DNA from: Megaleporinus macrocephalus
Lineage: Eukaryota > Chordata > Actinopteri > Characiformes > Anostomidae
Assembly (NCBI GenBank): GCA_021613375.1
Contig: CM038726.1
Location: 15,234,341 to 15,298,340, forward strand
Length of the DNA stretch: 64,000 bases
Reading direction: 5' to 3'
Each line of letters starts with the position of its first letter. Position 1 is the first letter of the stretch. The notes beneath the pieces are model-generated. The model did not search any database. It was not told where the DNA came from and saw only the letters and a list, made by a program, of their open reading frames with translations. Both the position numbers and the translations under genes were made by a program. This document shows, one piece after another, positions 48,131 through 60,605 of this stretch.

Positions 48131-49785
48131 TGAACTCTACATTTTCACTAGTTAACCATTAGTATGTATGCGTCAACAGTGGATTAACACAAGACCTGAT
48201 GTTATTAACCAACTGGTTTCCAAGCTTACTTGTTCCTGTATGCATTCACAAACATATTACTCACACTTTTCAACTCACTTTTCAATCGCATAACTATTGC
48301 ACTGAGCAGTGAGCACTACATCACAGCCACCTATGGGGAAAAAATTTGGTGAACGCAATGTGTGAACGTGTATGGGAACCAGTTAGCTGGAAACCAGTCG
48401 GGGCAGGAAAATCCATAATAAACATAAAAAGGCTTGACCAACCATAGTGTAAAACTGTGTCTACTACAAACACAGACAACATTATTTACAATCTTTATTG
48501 TAAATGTACTGGAAATACAAATAGTTTGCATGCATTAACTAAGTTTGTGTGTGGTCAACAGAGCAAATATTTAAAAGATATGAATCTTTTCTCTAATATG
48601 GGCTTCAGATAGGTGCTCTGGTAACCTTTATCGTTATAATCTTTATCAACTTCATCTGCCATAGACACCATCATAAGTTCAGGTGTTGAAAAATGCAGCA
48701 CATGCTTGACCAACAGTGTAGTTTTTAGAAAAGAAAGTTTGTCTGCTGACTTCAAAGCTGCTTCAAAATAATAAGCAGCGAAAACCTTCATAGAAATCTA
48801 GTAAAGTCAAGAGTATGTTTGTCTATTAAATGTAGATTGTCATATGTTTTCATTAAATAATACTAGTAAAGTACATATATTCACAAAATGTATTAAATGT
48901 ACTAAAGTATATGCATACCATTACTGTCCCTGCCCCAAAAGGCAGCGCCCCTTTAAATCCAGATGCAAGTAAAATGTCCTGCTTTATTCTTGAATATACA
49001 CATTTCTGTAAGATCAGTTTAATGCATCATTTTTATCAATGTATATTCTTTTCTATAGTGAATCACTGCAAGGTATTACACACGTTCTGCATTATAGTAA
49101 TTATGATTAACCCTGTTGATCTATTTACTACATATTAGACGTTGTACGTCTTGTTTACCCCCCATCGACTGGAATCTTTGGACATATAGCTGTAAATTTA
49201 TTCCAAAAGGTTCAAAGATCAATGCATTCATCTTTGGCTCATGGACACAAAGTGCCTATCTCTCTCTCTCTTTCTCTTTCTCTCTGTCTGCACTCTGTTA
49301 TGAGTCAGACAGAGCCTGCCTTTACGCCCTACGTCTCGCTCTGTCACGGTAGGAAAGATATAGAAATATATCAACTTGTATCATGTCTGCATGAGCTCAC
49401 CCCTCAAGCTTTTAGCCCTGTCTGGATGGAGAGATAAAGCCATAAATTCACTCTTTTTTCGACAGGCCACAGCTAAAGGCGTGAAGCAAACCCCAGCTGC
49501 TTCTAATCTGGTCCTGTAACGCAGGCAATAATCACACAAAGCTTAATATTTATGACAGATTAACCCCACTCTCTCCCGCAAGAATCAATAGAATCTTAAG
49601 GACGAGCAATTCCGGTTCTATGAATTCTTCTGCATGAGCATACTGAATAGTTCAGTACATTCTATATGGATGTATATAGCTTTTTAGTTAGTTTTTTATG
49701 TTGTGTTTTGCTCTGTGTGTGTATTTTTTTACTTTTTTGGGGGGATAAAAAGAACAATTTTGAATTCCTGACTTTGTAGTTGGGA
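48131..49785. other. No gene; candidate conserved block 49440-49580
   Basis: (TC)n near 49259-49285. About 49440-49580, with GGCCACAGCTAAAGGCGTGA and TTAATATTTATGACAGATTA, is non-repetitive and could be conserved regulatory sequence. No exon found. Confidence 0.4.
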
Positions 49786-50165
49786 TATACAGTGATCAGC
49801 CAGGACCACCTTGTTTCTACAATATTTGTCTCTTCAATCAGCTGAACTTACCAACTTACTTCAGTAGTTCTTCAACAGCCTTCAACAGACAGGAGGACAG
49901 TCATTTCCTCAGGAAGAGTAAAGAGAAAGAGTTAGTTGGGCTCAGGAGTACTTTGCTAGCACCCTTTTACCATGCTTTTCAATGGTCTGGACCCCCACAG
50001 GACCACCTCAGAGCAGGTATTATTTGGGTGGTGGATCATTCTCAGCACTGCAGTGACACTGACATGTGTTAGTGTGTGTTGCGCTGGTGTGACCAGACAC
50101 ATATGATAAATGAAACTGATGAAATTGACAGTGAGTGCAGAAACAATGAGCTGGTTTTAATTTTG
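49786..50165. mobile_element. Foldback-type dispersed repeat with internal foreign block
   Basis: The left end ACAGTGATCAGCCAGGACCACCTTGTTTC and the right end AACAATGAGCTGG..TTTTGTGGCTGA are related in inverted orientation. Between them lie TTCAATGGTCTGGACCCCCA, GAGCAGGTATTATTTGGGTG and GTGGATCATTCTCAGCACTG, blocks I know from a palindromic repeat abundant in characins and catfish. At 49870-49950 the expected sequence is replaced by an 81-bp stretch identical to 53227-53307 of the LINE 3' UTR. Confidence 0.65.
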
Positions 50166-50192
50166 TGGCTGATTTGTGTATCTTGTTATCGC

Positions 50193-50604
50193 TAGCCTAT
50201 ATTCTATTTGTCTTTCTTTCTAATTCTAGGTATTTATATGTGCATAATGCATGCATAGCACATTATTATATAGTTAAATGAAACTGAGTTCATGTATGTA
50301 GCAACACCCATTACTAACAGGTGTATACAACCAAGCACCTAGCCATGCAAGCTCCATAGACAAACAATGACAGTAGAATGGGTCACACAGAAGAGCCAGT
50401 TTCTGCCCTAAAGGATCTGCCCCAGTCAACCATAAGTGCTGATGGGTGTGTCTTGTTTTCACTAGGCTATATTTTATTTTTCTCTCTTTCTAATTTTAGG
50501 AATTTATCTTTGCATAAAGCATACATAGCACATTATTATAAAGTTAAATGGTTATATATACTATTTTCTGCCCTTGTGGATCTGCCCCAGTCAACTTTAA
50601 GTGC
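50193..50604 (+). repeat. Imperfect tandem duplication (A-B-A'-B')
   Basis: Block A (50193-50286) corresponds to A' (50464-50556), both holding TAGCACATTATTATA and AGTTAAATG. Block B (50398-50439) corresponds to B' (50563-50604), both holding GGATCTGCCCCAGTCAAC. The A-to-B spacing is 111 bp against 6 bp in the second copy, so about 105 bp was gained or lost. Confidence 0.75.
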
Positions 50605-50689
50605 TATTATTATAGTATATATGAATAATCTAGAAGCAACAAAAGTTCTACTATGAAGCAGTTGATTCACAGTTACTCGGCACAGTGCC

Positions 50690-50770
50690 GAACGTTGGTT
50701 AGAGAGGTGTAAAATGTAGAGCCCTGCTCACAGCCCTGACCTCAACCCCACTAAACACCACTGGAATGAA
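50690..50770 (+). pseudogene. Tc1 transposase scrap around the third catalytic site
   Basis: AGCCCTGACCTCAACCCCAC reads SPDLNPTKHHWNE, the S-P-D-L-N-P-x-E-H-x-W segment of Tc1 transposases with the catalytic glutamate replaced by lysine. It has no recognisable neighbours on either side. Confidence 0.6.
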
Positions 50771-50824
50771 CAGCAATGTTTATTGTCACTCCAAAAAATC
50801 ATGTTTGATATATATAAGACATAA

Positions 50825-50983
50825 ACCGGGATGTGTGCAAAGCTTATGGCACATTTGATAGGCTTTGTTATGTGCTCTAAACTGAAGTGGAGAATGACAT
50901 ATTTCAGATATCTTAACTTATTTTCACTTTAACAAAATGTCTCTTGACTAGTGGCGTGTGAACCTTTGCATATGACTGTATAT
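50825..50983 (+). mobile_element. Terminal part of another Tc1 family
   Basis: The end reads GAACCTTTGCATATGACTGT then ATA. This matches the inverted terminus TACAGTCATATGCAAAAG known from a fish Tc1 family. Only the right terminal region is present. Confidence 0.55.
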
Positions 50984-52710
50984 ATCAGGTCTGTGCCTTG
51001 ACAGGGTATAAAAATAAACCTGTGTGTGTTTAAAAGCAAGCGGTTGTTGTAATGGAAGTGCATTTCCCGTGGCAGCGGATGATGAGTCAGCTCACCTCTA
51101 TGAGCCTATGATGTAAAGATAAATATATTTCATTTCTATAGTCGCAATATAGCTGGGTGCCAGGACCATTATCTCGTTTTCTGCTTCCTCTGTTTGAAAT
51201 ACACAATTCAGGAGCACCGAAACTGAAAAGCACGGGCGACAGAAATTGCAGCATAAAATCAGATAGCGGAACGCCTGACAGTCCTTGGCTAACCTTCGCT
51301 ATGAATGTGTGCGTATCTGCGTGGGCATGCATAAACCTTATCACTGGTTTGTGGTGCATTTGTGTCAGGTGCCCTATTGTTCTCTGGGATTTTGTATGCA
51401 TACCTCTTCCTTCTTGCCTACATCGTTAATCTTGTTTTGAGTGTGTGAGTGTGTGTGCGTGTGTTAGCACTTCTGTGAGGAGGTAAAAGTGTGTGTGGGT
51501 GGGTGCATGCAGGCATACGATTGTTATTTATGGCCCTGCTGGATTGCCCTCCAGTTCAACATTAACCTAGCTTCAGAGCTGCACAAGCTAACAACAATGA
51601 AATCCACCACTTTTTCCCACAAACACCTGATAAGAAAAATATTATTTCATTATCTAGAACTTGACCTGAGTGTTGTTGGGTCTAGAAATGCTACAGTTCA
51701 GTTCATTGTACACTGACCTATAACAAAACACACTGAGCTTAACCCAAACTGAGGGCTGATGAGTAATCAAATTAACATATGATCAAATGCAAAACTTTTC
51801 TTTTTGGTTTATCAGAAAAATATGCAAATATGGAACAAATTAAACTAATTGTATTTATTTGCTGAATTTAATATTTTATCTTAACAATTAACATACAATA
51901 TAAAATGTTCCATATCTGTTGCACAGGCCACATCTTATACTTTTTTTTGTCTCCAGTATGTTTCATTCAAATGTATTCACATGCAAATATGAACAGTTAT
52001 TGTGCATTTACAGATTTTTGGATACATTAAAAAATATATATTTTTAGAAAAAAATCTAACGTTTTTTATGTTTAGTATAAATGTTATGTATAAACCTAAT
52101 AAATGTATGTTAATATATGCGTCCATACATTCCTAATTCCTAACACTCTCGTTCTTAAAGTATGTTTGTCTCAGCCACACCTCACATTAAATCTAATATT
52201 TCATATTTTAAATGATAATAAATAAGCTTTTATTCCAGATTTAGTCCAAATTCATGTTAAATTCTGTCATCCAAAGGATGGATTAGCTTTTAAGGATATT
52301 CAAATGCAAGAATATATAAGCAGACAACATCAACATTTGCATATATAGAAATGTGCCCCTAAAGTTTTTTTGTAACATATTGTTCTGACACTACTCAACT
52401 CTAGTGGTTTGTGTAAAGCTATAATCTTATTATTGTTTATTAATTTATTTTAATTTCAATATTATTTAATATTCAATGTATTGTAAGTTAGTCATTTTTT
52501 ATCACTGGGGGGAAAACAGTCTAAAAATGTATGTAAAAACTAAAATCTATGTATTTTTTTCAGTATTATTGTCAGCCTTTGTTTTAATTAGTGGTTCTAT
52601 AGGTATCAGGAAACCCACTTTCAGATATTTTTCCACACTTTCATAGAAGGTATAGATGTTGGATCAAAAGCAGAAAATACAACCTGTTTATCTGATGTTC
52701 CAACAGGTTT
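50984..52710. other. No gene recognised
   Basis: GT-rich short runs at 51437-51462. A weak resemblance to repeat X (ATGTTCCATATCTGTTGCAC near 51905) is too short to call. The rest is very AT-rich. Confidence 0.4.
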
Positions 52711-52730
52711 ATATATATATATATATATAT

Positions 52731-55094
52731 CAAGTCAAGTCAAGTCAATTTTATTTATATAGCGCTTTTTACAACGATGTTGTCTCAAAGCAGCTTTACA
52801 GAGTTTTGAAAACAGTTATAACATATATCCCCCAGTGAGCAAGCCAGAGGCAACAGTGGCAAGGAAAAACTCCCTCAACTGGAGGAAGAAACCTTGGGAG
52901 GAACCAGACTCACAAGGGGAGACCCATCCTCCTCTGGTCAAACAGTATTTACAGTTTGAACTAAATACCAAAGAAAGGAGTCTCTGTTTGAAATCTGGAT
53001 AGCAAAGCTTTAGAAGCTGCACAGATAGAGGCAGTGTATGACTGAGGCAGTCTCTGGCTGAGGCAGTCTATGACAGTCTTTATGTAAAGTGGGCGTGAGC
53101 TGAAACAGTCCCATCCTATCTCAGTGCTGGTGCATCTGGATGGCACAGTGATGTAACTGAGGGTGTAGCAGTAAATGGACAGGTGAGCTGGCTGGTGATG
53201 GTGGGGTGATGGCCCGATGATCAGTCCTTCAACAGCCTTCAACAGACAGGAGGACAGTCATTTCCTCAGGAAGAGTAAAGAGAAAGAGTTAGTTGGGCTC
53301 AGGAGTAAGACTGTAGAGAATATGAATTTTCAGAATTTTAGAGTGTGGTTGGTGACTCCGGCAGATCTAACTATAAACAGCCTAAACTAAAAGGAGAGAA
53401 CCAGAAGGTAACATGGACATGAGAGTACCCTGAGACACTGGGGTCCCCCCACTCCACCATCAACAAACCTGTGTGATCGCGTGAAGTGGTGGAACAACAG
53501 CACCAACATCTCAGTTTACCATAAACCTCTGTGTCCAAGAACCCCCAGATCTCCTGCCTTTATCTAAAAGAGAAACTTAATTACAAAAAGCTACACTAAA
53601 CAAGTATGTTTTTAGTCTAGACTTAAATATTGAGACTGTGTCAGAGTCCCGAACATTAACTGGGAGATTATTCCACAATTTTGGGGCTTTGTAGGAAAAA
53701 GCTCTTCCCCCATTGTAGTCTTCTGAATTTTAGGAACTATTAGAAAACCAGCATCCTGTGATCTGAGTGAACGTGGCGGTTCATAATAGGAAATTAAATC
53801 TTGCAGGTACTCCGGTGTGAGACCGTGCAGGGTTTTATACGTCAGTAATAGAATTTTATAGTCGATACGGAATTTAACAGGAAGCCAGTGTAGCGCTGAT
53901 AAAACTGGACTGATGTGATCAAATTTCCTGGTTTTAGTTAGTACTCTAGCTGCAGCGTTCTGAACTAACTGAAGTTTATTCAGGTTCCTGCTGGAGCATC
54001 CTGACAATAATGCATTACAGTAATCTAGCCTTGAGGTTATAAAGGCATGTATCAACTTTTCAGCATCAGACACAGATAACGCATTTCTTAACTTTGAAAT
54101 GTTTCGTAGGTGAAGAAACGCTGTTCTTGTAATATTACCGATGTGTTGATTAAATGTCAGATCTGAGTCAATTGTTACACCAAGATTTTTGGCTACTGAA
54201 CCAGGAACTACAGAGAAGTCAGCAAGATTTAACATTAAATCTGAACATGTAGTCCGAGCAGCCTTTGGGCCGAGGAGGAGAACTTCCGTTTTATCTGGGT
54301 TTAAAAGAAGGAAGTTCTGTAGCATCCAAAGTCTAATATCTCTTACACAATCTTCTATCTTATTTAATCTGGATTTGTCATCTGGTTTGGCTGATATGTA
54401 CAGTTGTGTATCATCGGCATAACAGTGGAAACTAATTCCATGTCTATTTATAACTGAGCCTAATGGTAGCATATATAGTGTAAATAACAGAGGACCTAAA
54501 ACAGAACCTTGTGGAACTCCATATTTCACTTTTGTAGTGTTAGACGATACATTATTTATCTTTACAAACTGAAAGCGATCACTAAGGTAAGATGTGAACC
54601 AGGATAACGCTGTTCCTGTGATTCCAACTATATTTTCTAACCTGTCCAAGAGAATAGTGTGATCTATAGTGTCAAAAGCTGCACTTAGATCTAGTAACAC
54701 CAGTAGAGATACGTGGCCCTGATCAGAGGCAAGAAGAAGATCATTTGTTATCTTAACTAAAGCTGTCTCTGTGCTGTGATGTGGCCTAAAACCAGATTGG
54801 AATTTTTCATATATGTTGTTCTTATGTAGATGAGAACAGAGTTGTCGAGCTACAGCCTTTTCTAAAATCTTAGAGATAAAAGGTAAATTGGAAATAGGTC
54901 TATAACTAGACAGTTCTCTGGGTCAAGATTTGGCTTCTTTATCAAGGGTTTTATCACAGCTAGTTTAAAAGACTTAGGTACATGACCCAGACTAAGAGAA
55001 GAGTTGATGATAGTTAAGATAGGTTTAATAATAGCTGGTAATACTTGTTTCAATAGGCTTGTTGGAATCATATCAAGTGTGCATGTAGCAGAAG

Positions 55095-55095
<1 letters not shown>
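52731..55095 (-). mobile_element. L2-like LINE retrotransposon, 5'-truncated, minus strand
   Basis: The element reads right to left. Its 3' end lies at 52731 with a short (TTGAC)n tail (CAAGTCAAGTCAAGTC on the plus strand), as in L2-clade LINEs that end in short tandem repeats instead of poly(A). The 3' UTR (about 52740-53600) contains blocks typical of fish copies, such as ATTTATATAGCGCTTTTTAC and GGCAAGGAAAAACTCCCTCA (plus strand). Above it is the reverse-transcriptase frame. The upstream end stops at a (TA)n tract at 55096, so the endonuclease domain and 5' UTR are absent, the usual result of incomplete target-primed reverse transcription. Confidence 0.88.
53612..55071 (-). pseudogene. LINE reverse-transcriptase ORF2 fragment
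   Basis: From the right: SLSLGHVPKSFKLAVIKPLI ends in PNLDPEN (to about 54905), then an indel shifts the frame. It continues with [20 protein letters not shown] and [29 protein letters not shown] (about 54705-54660), [20 protein letters not shown] (about 54500), and the catalytic [11 protein letters not shown] (about 54420). After these come [13 protein letters not shown] and [11 protein letters not shown], then [20 protein letters not shown] and [13 protein letters not shown]. The frame reads open for 362 codons from 54700 to 53612. Near 53695 a second shift takes the final segment ([19 protein letters not shown]) into another frame. The YADD pair is intact, but the missing 5' half and two shifts exclude activity. 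Family: L2/CR1-like, by motif memory. Confidence 0.88.
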
Positions 55096-55134
<39 letters not shown>

Positions 55135-55156
55135 GTATGGATGTATGGATGGATGG

Positions 55157-55200
<44 letters not shown>

Positions 55201-55212
55201 TATATATACATA

Positions 55213-55283
<71 letters not shown>
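55096..55283. repeat. Compound (TA)n microsatellite with GGATG tract
   Basis: Long TA runs at 55096-55130, 55165-55197 and to 55283, interrupted by ATGGATGGATGGATG. It adjoins the truncated end of the LINE. Confidence 0.96.
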
Positions 55284-55284
<1 letters not shown>

Positions 55285-58200
55285 CATCCAGTCTAAGGAG
55301 ACAGTAAAAACCTTTTTAAGGGTTAATGTAAGTTTATGTAAACAGGTTTTATTCCAAAGAATTTAGAACTATTTCTATTGGTCCACTAATCATTTATATG
55401 ATAGAAAGTGCTGCTTTATTCAAATGATATAGAACAATTAAAATGGAGAAACATGTTTTTCTTTGGACAGCGACAGTATAAGCTTACTCTGGGAAACTCC
55501 TTTTGTTCACTTATTCATCTTTACACCATATGGAAATGGATTATAAAAAATAAATATTTTATAGCTGGAATTTAAGAGGTTAACAGTTAATTAATAATTT
55601 TACAGGCAGTTTCTAAGTATACTTATTCAAATGCTTATTAGCTGGAGTCAATATAACCTCCAACCAAAAACTAACCTTTGCTTAAGGGGCCAAAAATTCC
55701 TGAGTTTTCAGAGCAGGTGCAATTCAGGCTCAGTACCGTTGCGGCCCTGCTGTCATCACACCCTATATAACCTGTAACGCAGGCACCAGGGCAACATGCT
55801 TCTCTTGTATACGTCTGTCATTACTGTTATTATTAAAGAAGTATAATAACTGCACATTAGCAGCTAAGTGTATGATGTAAACTCCAGGAGAACATACTTC
55901 TGATACTGAAGCTGGCAAGTTCAGAGAAGCTCAACTGTTATTTCACCAAGAAAGATGATTACAGAACAGCCGTGCATGTAAATCAAAGAGCAGGTATGCT
56001 GCATTGCCACCTGCGTCCTGCCTACTTTTAAAAGTTCAGAATGACCTTGCGTGTAATTACGTTACTGTATATAAATAAGGAACTGACGTAAACAGTAACT
56101 TGTCCTCTAGGCATGTTAATTGGAATTTCTTTAGCAGGTGGAGGGGTTGCTCATTATCGTTTCAACCGTTCTGCCTCTGTAATTTCATAAAGCCTAATTA
56201 CACAGAGCGGAGAAAGGGTGAAAGTTCAAGAAAATGATATGCATGGACTAACACCCAATGCATACTTTGAACTCTTCATCCTATTGCTTTCTTCTCCAGT
56301 CCTTCTTTCCTAAAAAAAACACACATGCACTGAAGATCTTCACCATGCAAACACCATTTGGTTCCAATCTCTGCTCCTGTAAGAGGCCTCAACAACAAAA
56401 GGAGCACAGGGAGGTTCCATAAAATGATCGGAAACTCCGAATGCGCAAAGCAGACCGTAAACAGTAATTGGCATCTCCAAAACTTCAAACCACCAGCATG
56501 TTTCTGTAAAACACCAAAGCACACGGCGGAATGCTAGGCATGCGGCCATGCTAATTAGCCAGGCTTTATAGCAACTTATTAGTAGGAGAAAGACCCGCGT
56601 CTCAGAGGAAGGAACGCTACGGCCTTGACTCGTATAAGAGGTCATGAACAGAATACTGCTTTTACTGGAGAGCCCCTGTAGTCTACTAAAAGTGAACCAG
56701 AGTTTCCTAAATGTTATGGCTTGCCCTGCCTCAAGACGTTTTCCAGCTGGCATATATGTTTGAAGCTGAGAGTGCAAGATAGATTGTAGCAGGACCAGAG
56801 TGATGCAGACCAGCGCACCCCTAAAATCTTACAGTATTTCTCCTGCTGCACACATACAGCATCACCTTTTTCTGTTTTTCTGTGTGTTTTGTCTATGCGT
56901 TGTAATCTTCATTTCTTATTCTTTTTAGGCCTTTTGTAAACAAGATGGCTAGCTCTTATCTTCAATTTAATGTAATCAGGATACTCAATATGCTATGAAC
57001 TAACGCTAGTTCAGTACGTTTATATCAGCATTTCCTACTGTCCAGCTGCTTGGATATGACTTCACTCTCTTTAAAGGGTGACTAATGTGCTTTTCTCTTT
57101 CCTTTAGTGTGTTTATGTGGCTTTTTGTAAATGGTCTGTAAAGTTATAAACTCAAAGTATAAACCAGCTGCCTCTCAGAACCTCTCTCTAACATCAGAAG
57201 ATTGAACACCGGAAGATGTTAGAAATGATGCTGTACTCTATATATCTAATAAAAATACATATTTGAAAGTAAAGTCTGTATCATCGAGGAGTTGCCATCA
57301 ACAGAGCATTGTTGCACAAGAAAATATGCTTCACCCTCCTGTGATTTCCATGTGCTTCTGTTCATTTTGGTTCTTAGCTCTTCTTTGTCTCCACCTTCCT
57401 GCCACAACCCTCACCTGTTCCTAGTTTGTGGCTCCTACCCTTCCCAGGTGATCTTTGCCTCCCTCTGAGTATTTAAGCCCCTCTGTTTGCTCCTTGTCTT
57501 TGTATGGCATTTGTGTAATTGTACATGCTCAACCTGTGGATTGTGCTTTGTGATTCTGGATTTGTGGTCTTTGTTTCATAATGAGGTTTTCTGCATTCTC
57601 TGTTACAAGGTTACACAGCATTCAGGCACCCTAGGCTTACTTTCTAAAGAGTTAATAGCAGCCTTCATTAATTGCAGTATCTGAGGTGCAGTTGGCAGGA
57701 CATGGATCATTGAGTGATCTGTTTTATTAATTTTGGTATATTATTATTTTCACTGTATATCAAATAATATCAAAGCATACAACCATCTCCCCTCCCCTCC
57801 CCTGAAATACATATAATTAAAAGTAAACAACACTGTAATTCAACCAGAAATATAAATTATGCAGCTTTAGAAAAAGGTTTATAAAGCCTCCATAGTATGG
57901 AGCGCGTCCCCCCAGGCATTGATAGTTTTTGATTTGACGCCATGCATACGGGCAACCGACAACTCCATTGAAATTATATCAAATGTTGACAAAATCCACT
58001 GACGTCTTGAGACATGATGCGGAGGATTCCATCAACTGACTAGCAGTTTTCTCGCTGCTGTTGGAGCACAGAGTACCAGTCTCTTTTGCTGCATTGAGAT
58101 GACAAGTGAGAAGAAATCATTCAAAAGAAAAATAGGTGCAGAGCGTGGAACATTGTGAGATCCATAGAAATCTGATGCCAGAGATTTTGAACTTCTGAAG

Positions 58201-58555
58201 TCAAAAATAATGCAGAAAAGTGCCAAGCCCCCCTGAGGAGAATAGGCTACAAATCAGAGATTAGGCTAAACCGAACGATTTCTTCATAACATCATTTATT
58301 GATTTGATTTCCTAATAACAGGGGTGCCCAAACTTCTTTCAAAGGATGCCAAAATCCAGAAATGATATTCATAATTTAGATATAACACTGAACAATATTT
58401 CTGCTTTTTTAAAATATGTGAAGTATCTTCAGTGTTCCTCACGTAGACTGTATGCTATGCATTACCAAACCTAGGAACCCAATAACAGCAAGTCTTATAT
58501 TTCTTAAGTCACATAATCTATTATGCTATGGAAAAGCTTTCTCTGATTGTGAGTT
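55284..58555. other. Long stretch without recognised gene; candidate conserved block
   Basis: 56110-56220 is non-repetitive, with an inverted motif pair CTCTGTAAT / ATTACACAGAG at 56176-56208. It could be a conserved regulatory element. No exon-like frame with splice signals stands out. C-rich runs at 57788-57803. Confidence 0.4.
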
Positions 58556-58561
58556 TCTGGC

Positions 58562-58655
58562 GTGGTGGTGGTGTGTTAGTGTGTGTTGTGCTGGTGTGAG
58601 TCGATCAGACACAGCAGTGTTGCTAGAGTGTTTAACACCTCAGTGTCACTGCTTA
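58562..58655. repeat. Fragment of the foldback repeat
   Basis: GTGTTAGTGTGTGTTGTGCT with GATCAGACACAGCAGTGTTG matches the interior seen at about 50068-50105, followed by ACACCTCAGTGTCACTGC. Confidence 0.6.
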
Positions 58656-60355
58656 GCGATTTGCATAGCCACCTCATAACTGCGCCCCACATGCCCTGAA
58701 GAACAGTTGCTGCTGTGAGACCAACTTTCTCTGTCCTCTCGTCCCCTGAGTATTTACTATGATGTCCACGCTTTGTTTCATGTCTTTTCAAATTTAACTC
58801 CTTTATTACAGCAAGAGTCGCTTGGTAGAAGTTCCTGACGTCCCTCTCTCTTTTAAAATGACTGTCTCACTGTCAGCTTCTCACAATCACTGCATGGCGT
58901 TTTGTAAATTCAGCAGCCCAGTCAGAAAAATAATGAGGCTTAAGTTGATTTAACTTCGATTGCTAACACAGTGGTGAAACGTATTATAGATGTATGTACT
59001 CGCATGAGTGAGACTGGACTTTGGACATCCCTGCCTTACATCAACCAGCAACATCTGAGGCCATAAGAAAGAGACCAGAGAACATTTCTCGATGATACGA
59101 CATAGACTTGCTAAAGACCATCAGTCACAAAGCTGCATGTATACCATGGACATGATATTAAAGTCAACTTTGACCTTTTGGTCATATAGACATGTCCAGC
59201 ATCTCCCTGACTCCCTGACCCCCTTATTAACGAAACATGCCTCAGATTGATGCCCATAAAGTTAACGACCACCTCCCTGAATGACTCCCAGCCTCCACTT
59301 GGCCTCCGCTCCACTTACCCCTATCATCTTTAAGTGTGTTGACAGGTTAGTCATGGCTCATATCAAGTCGCCTACAGATCGTCAGGGTATTCTCAGCTCT
59401 CTCCGGCTTTGGCCCACCTGGAGAAGAAGAAAAGCCCCTCAAGGACACTGTTGATACTCTGCAGCTGGAACCTGGACTTCCTGATGGATCCACTGTGGAA
59501 CTCTTGTCAGACCCAAAACAATTCACCTTCTATTCTGGAGCATCTCAGAGTCTCCCATTGTGTAGTGCATCCACAACCATGTGGTCCAGCACCAGTGCGG
59601 TCACATTTATGGAGGGGCTGATGAATCATGTGTTAAAGTTAAGATATTTTCTGAACCACAAAAAGATCTTTCATGTGTAATGCCCCATAGGGTTGCAACT
59701 ATTGATTATTAAGTATTGTACCAATTACTTATCAATTTATCGAGTAATTAGAATAAGATTATTTTTTATTATTTATTAAGGTTATTTTATACATTGCTGT
59801 AAGGGGAGTAGGTGTGTGTGGGTGTGGCTATCATCTTAATAATAACATGAATGTAAATCTTAACTAACTTAGGGACATCATAACTACCCACCATAATGAA
59901 TTATGTTCTTAACTAGCCATTACATATAGCTATAATTAATGTACATTCTTCACTATCCGTCATCTCTGCTATCTCTGCTAGCAATCACGTTGATTTATGT
60001 TAAATGCTAATGTTAACGTTATCTTGTGTGGGATCCACGCTGTGGGCTGGGTATGTAGACTGGATGTGTTTTCTGCTGAGAAGCTGAGGTACTGACATCA
60101 TGCTGCTGTGGTAGACTAGCTCAGCTTTACAATAGACACATCGTATGGAGTTTACATTTTTTCAGCTTGAATTGATCTCCGTATATGAACACTTTCTGTC
60201 ATTTTCTCTGGCCTGTCTCCTCTGTTCACCATTCGCTGTTTCTTTTTTGCCATTTTGCAAGTCAAGCCATCAAATCACATCTTTTTCATGTCATGAGTAT
60301 ATGTGTGTTGTGGGACATACAAAACACAGCGACATGTTTTGATGGATGAACCAAA
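58656..60355. other. No gene; possible hAT end near 59687
   Basis: CATAGGGTTGCAACTATTGA at about 59684 followed by AATTACTTATCAATTTATCG resembles the start of hAT elements that begin TAGGGTTGCAACTA. No partner end was found. No exon found. Confidence 0.35.
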
Positions 60356-60358
60356 GAT

Positions 60359-60434
60359 TTGGTACAAAGAACTTAAATTAATCATTTTTAATTTTGGTCC
60401 TCATGTCATAGTTCTACGATTCTAAATCCTAGGG

Positions 60435-60513
<79 letters not shown>

Positions 60514-60605
60514 CTTTGGTGCAAAGCACTTAAATAAATGATTTTGAATTTTGGTATAGTTCATATCATAGTTATACGATTCTAAACCTTAAATATATAT
60601 ATATA
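60359..60605. repeat. Duplicated ~85-bp block around a (TA)n microsatellite
   Basis: TTGGTACAAAGAACTTAAAT at 60359 and TTGGTGCAAAGCACTTAAAT at 60517 start two similar blocks, each ending in TACGATTCTAAA and then TA repeats (60440-60510 and about 60592-60605). It looks like one unit duplicated together with its microsatellite. Confidence 0.75.

Noticed and set aside
53612..54700. Host gene with a reverse-transcriptase domain
   Set aside because: The motifs, 3' UTR, short-repeat tail and 5' truncation are those of an ordinary L2-like LINE copy.
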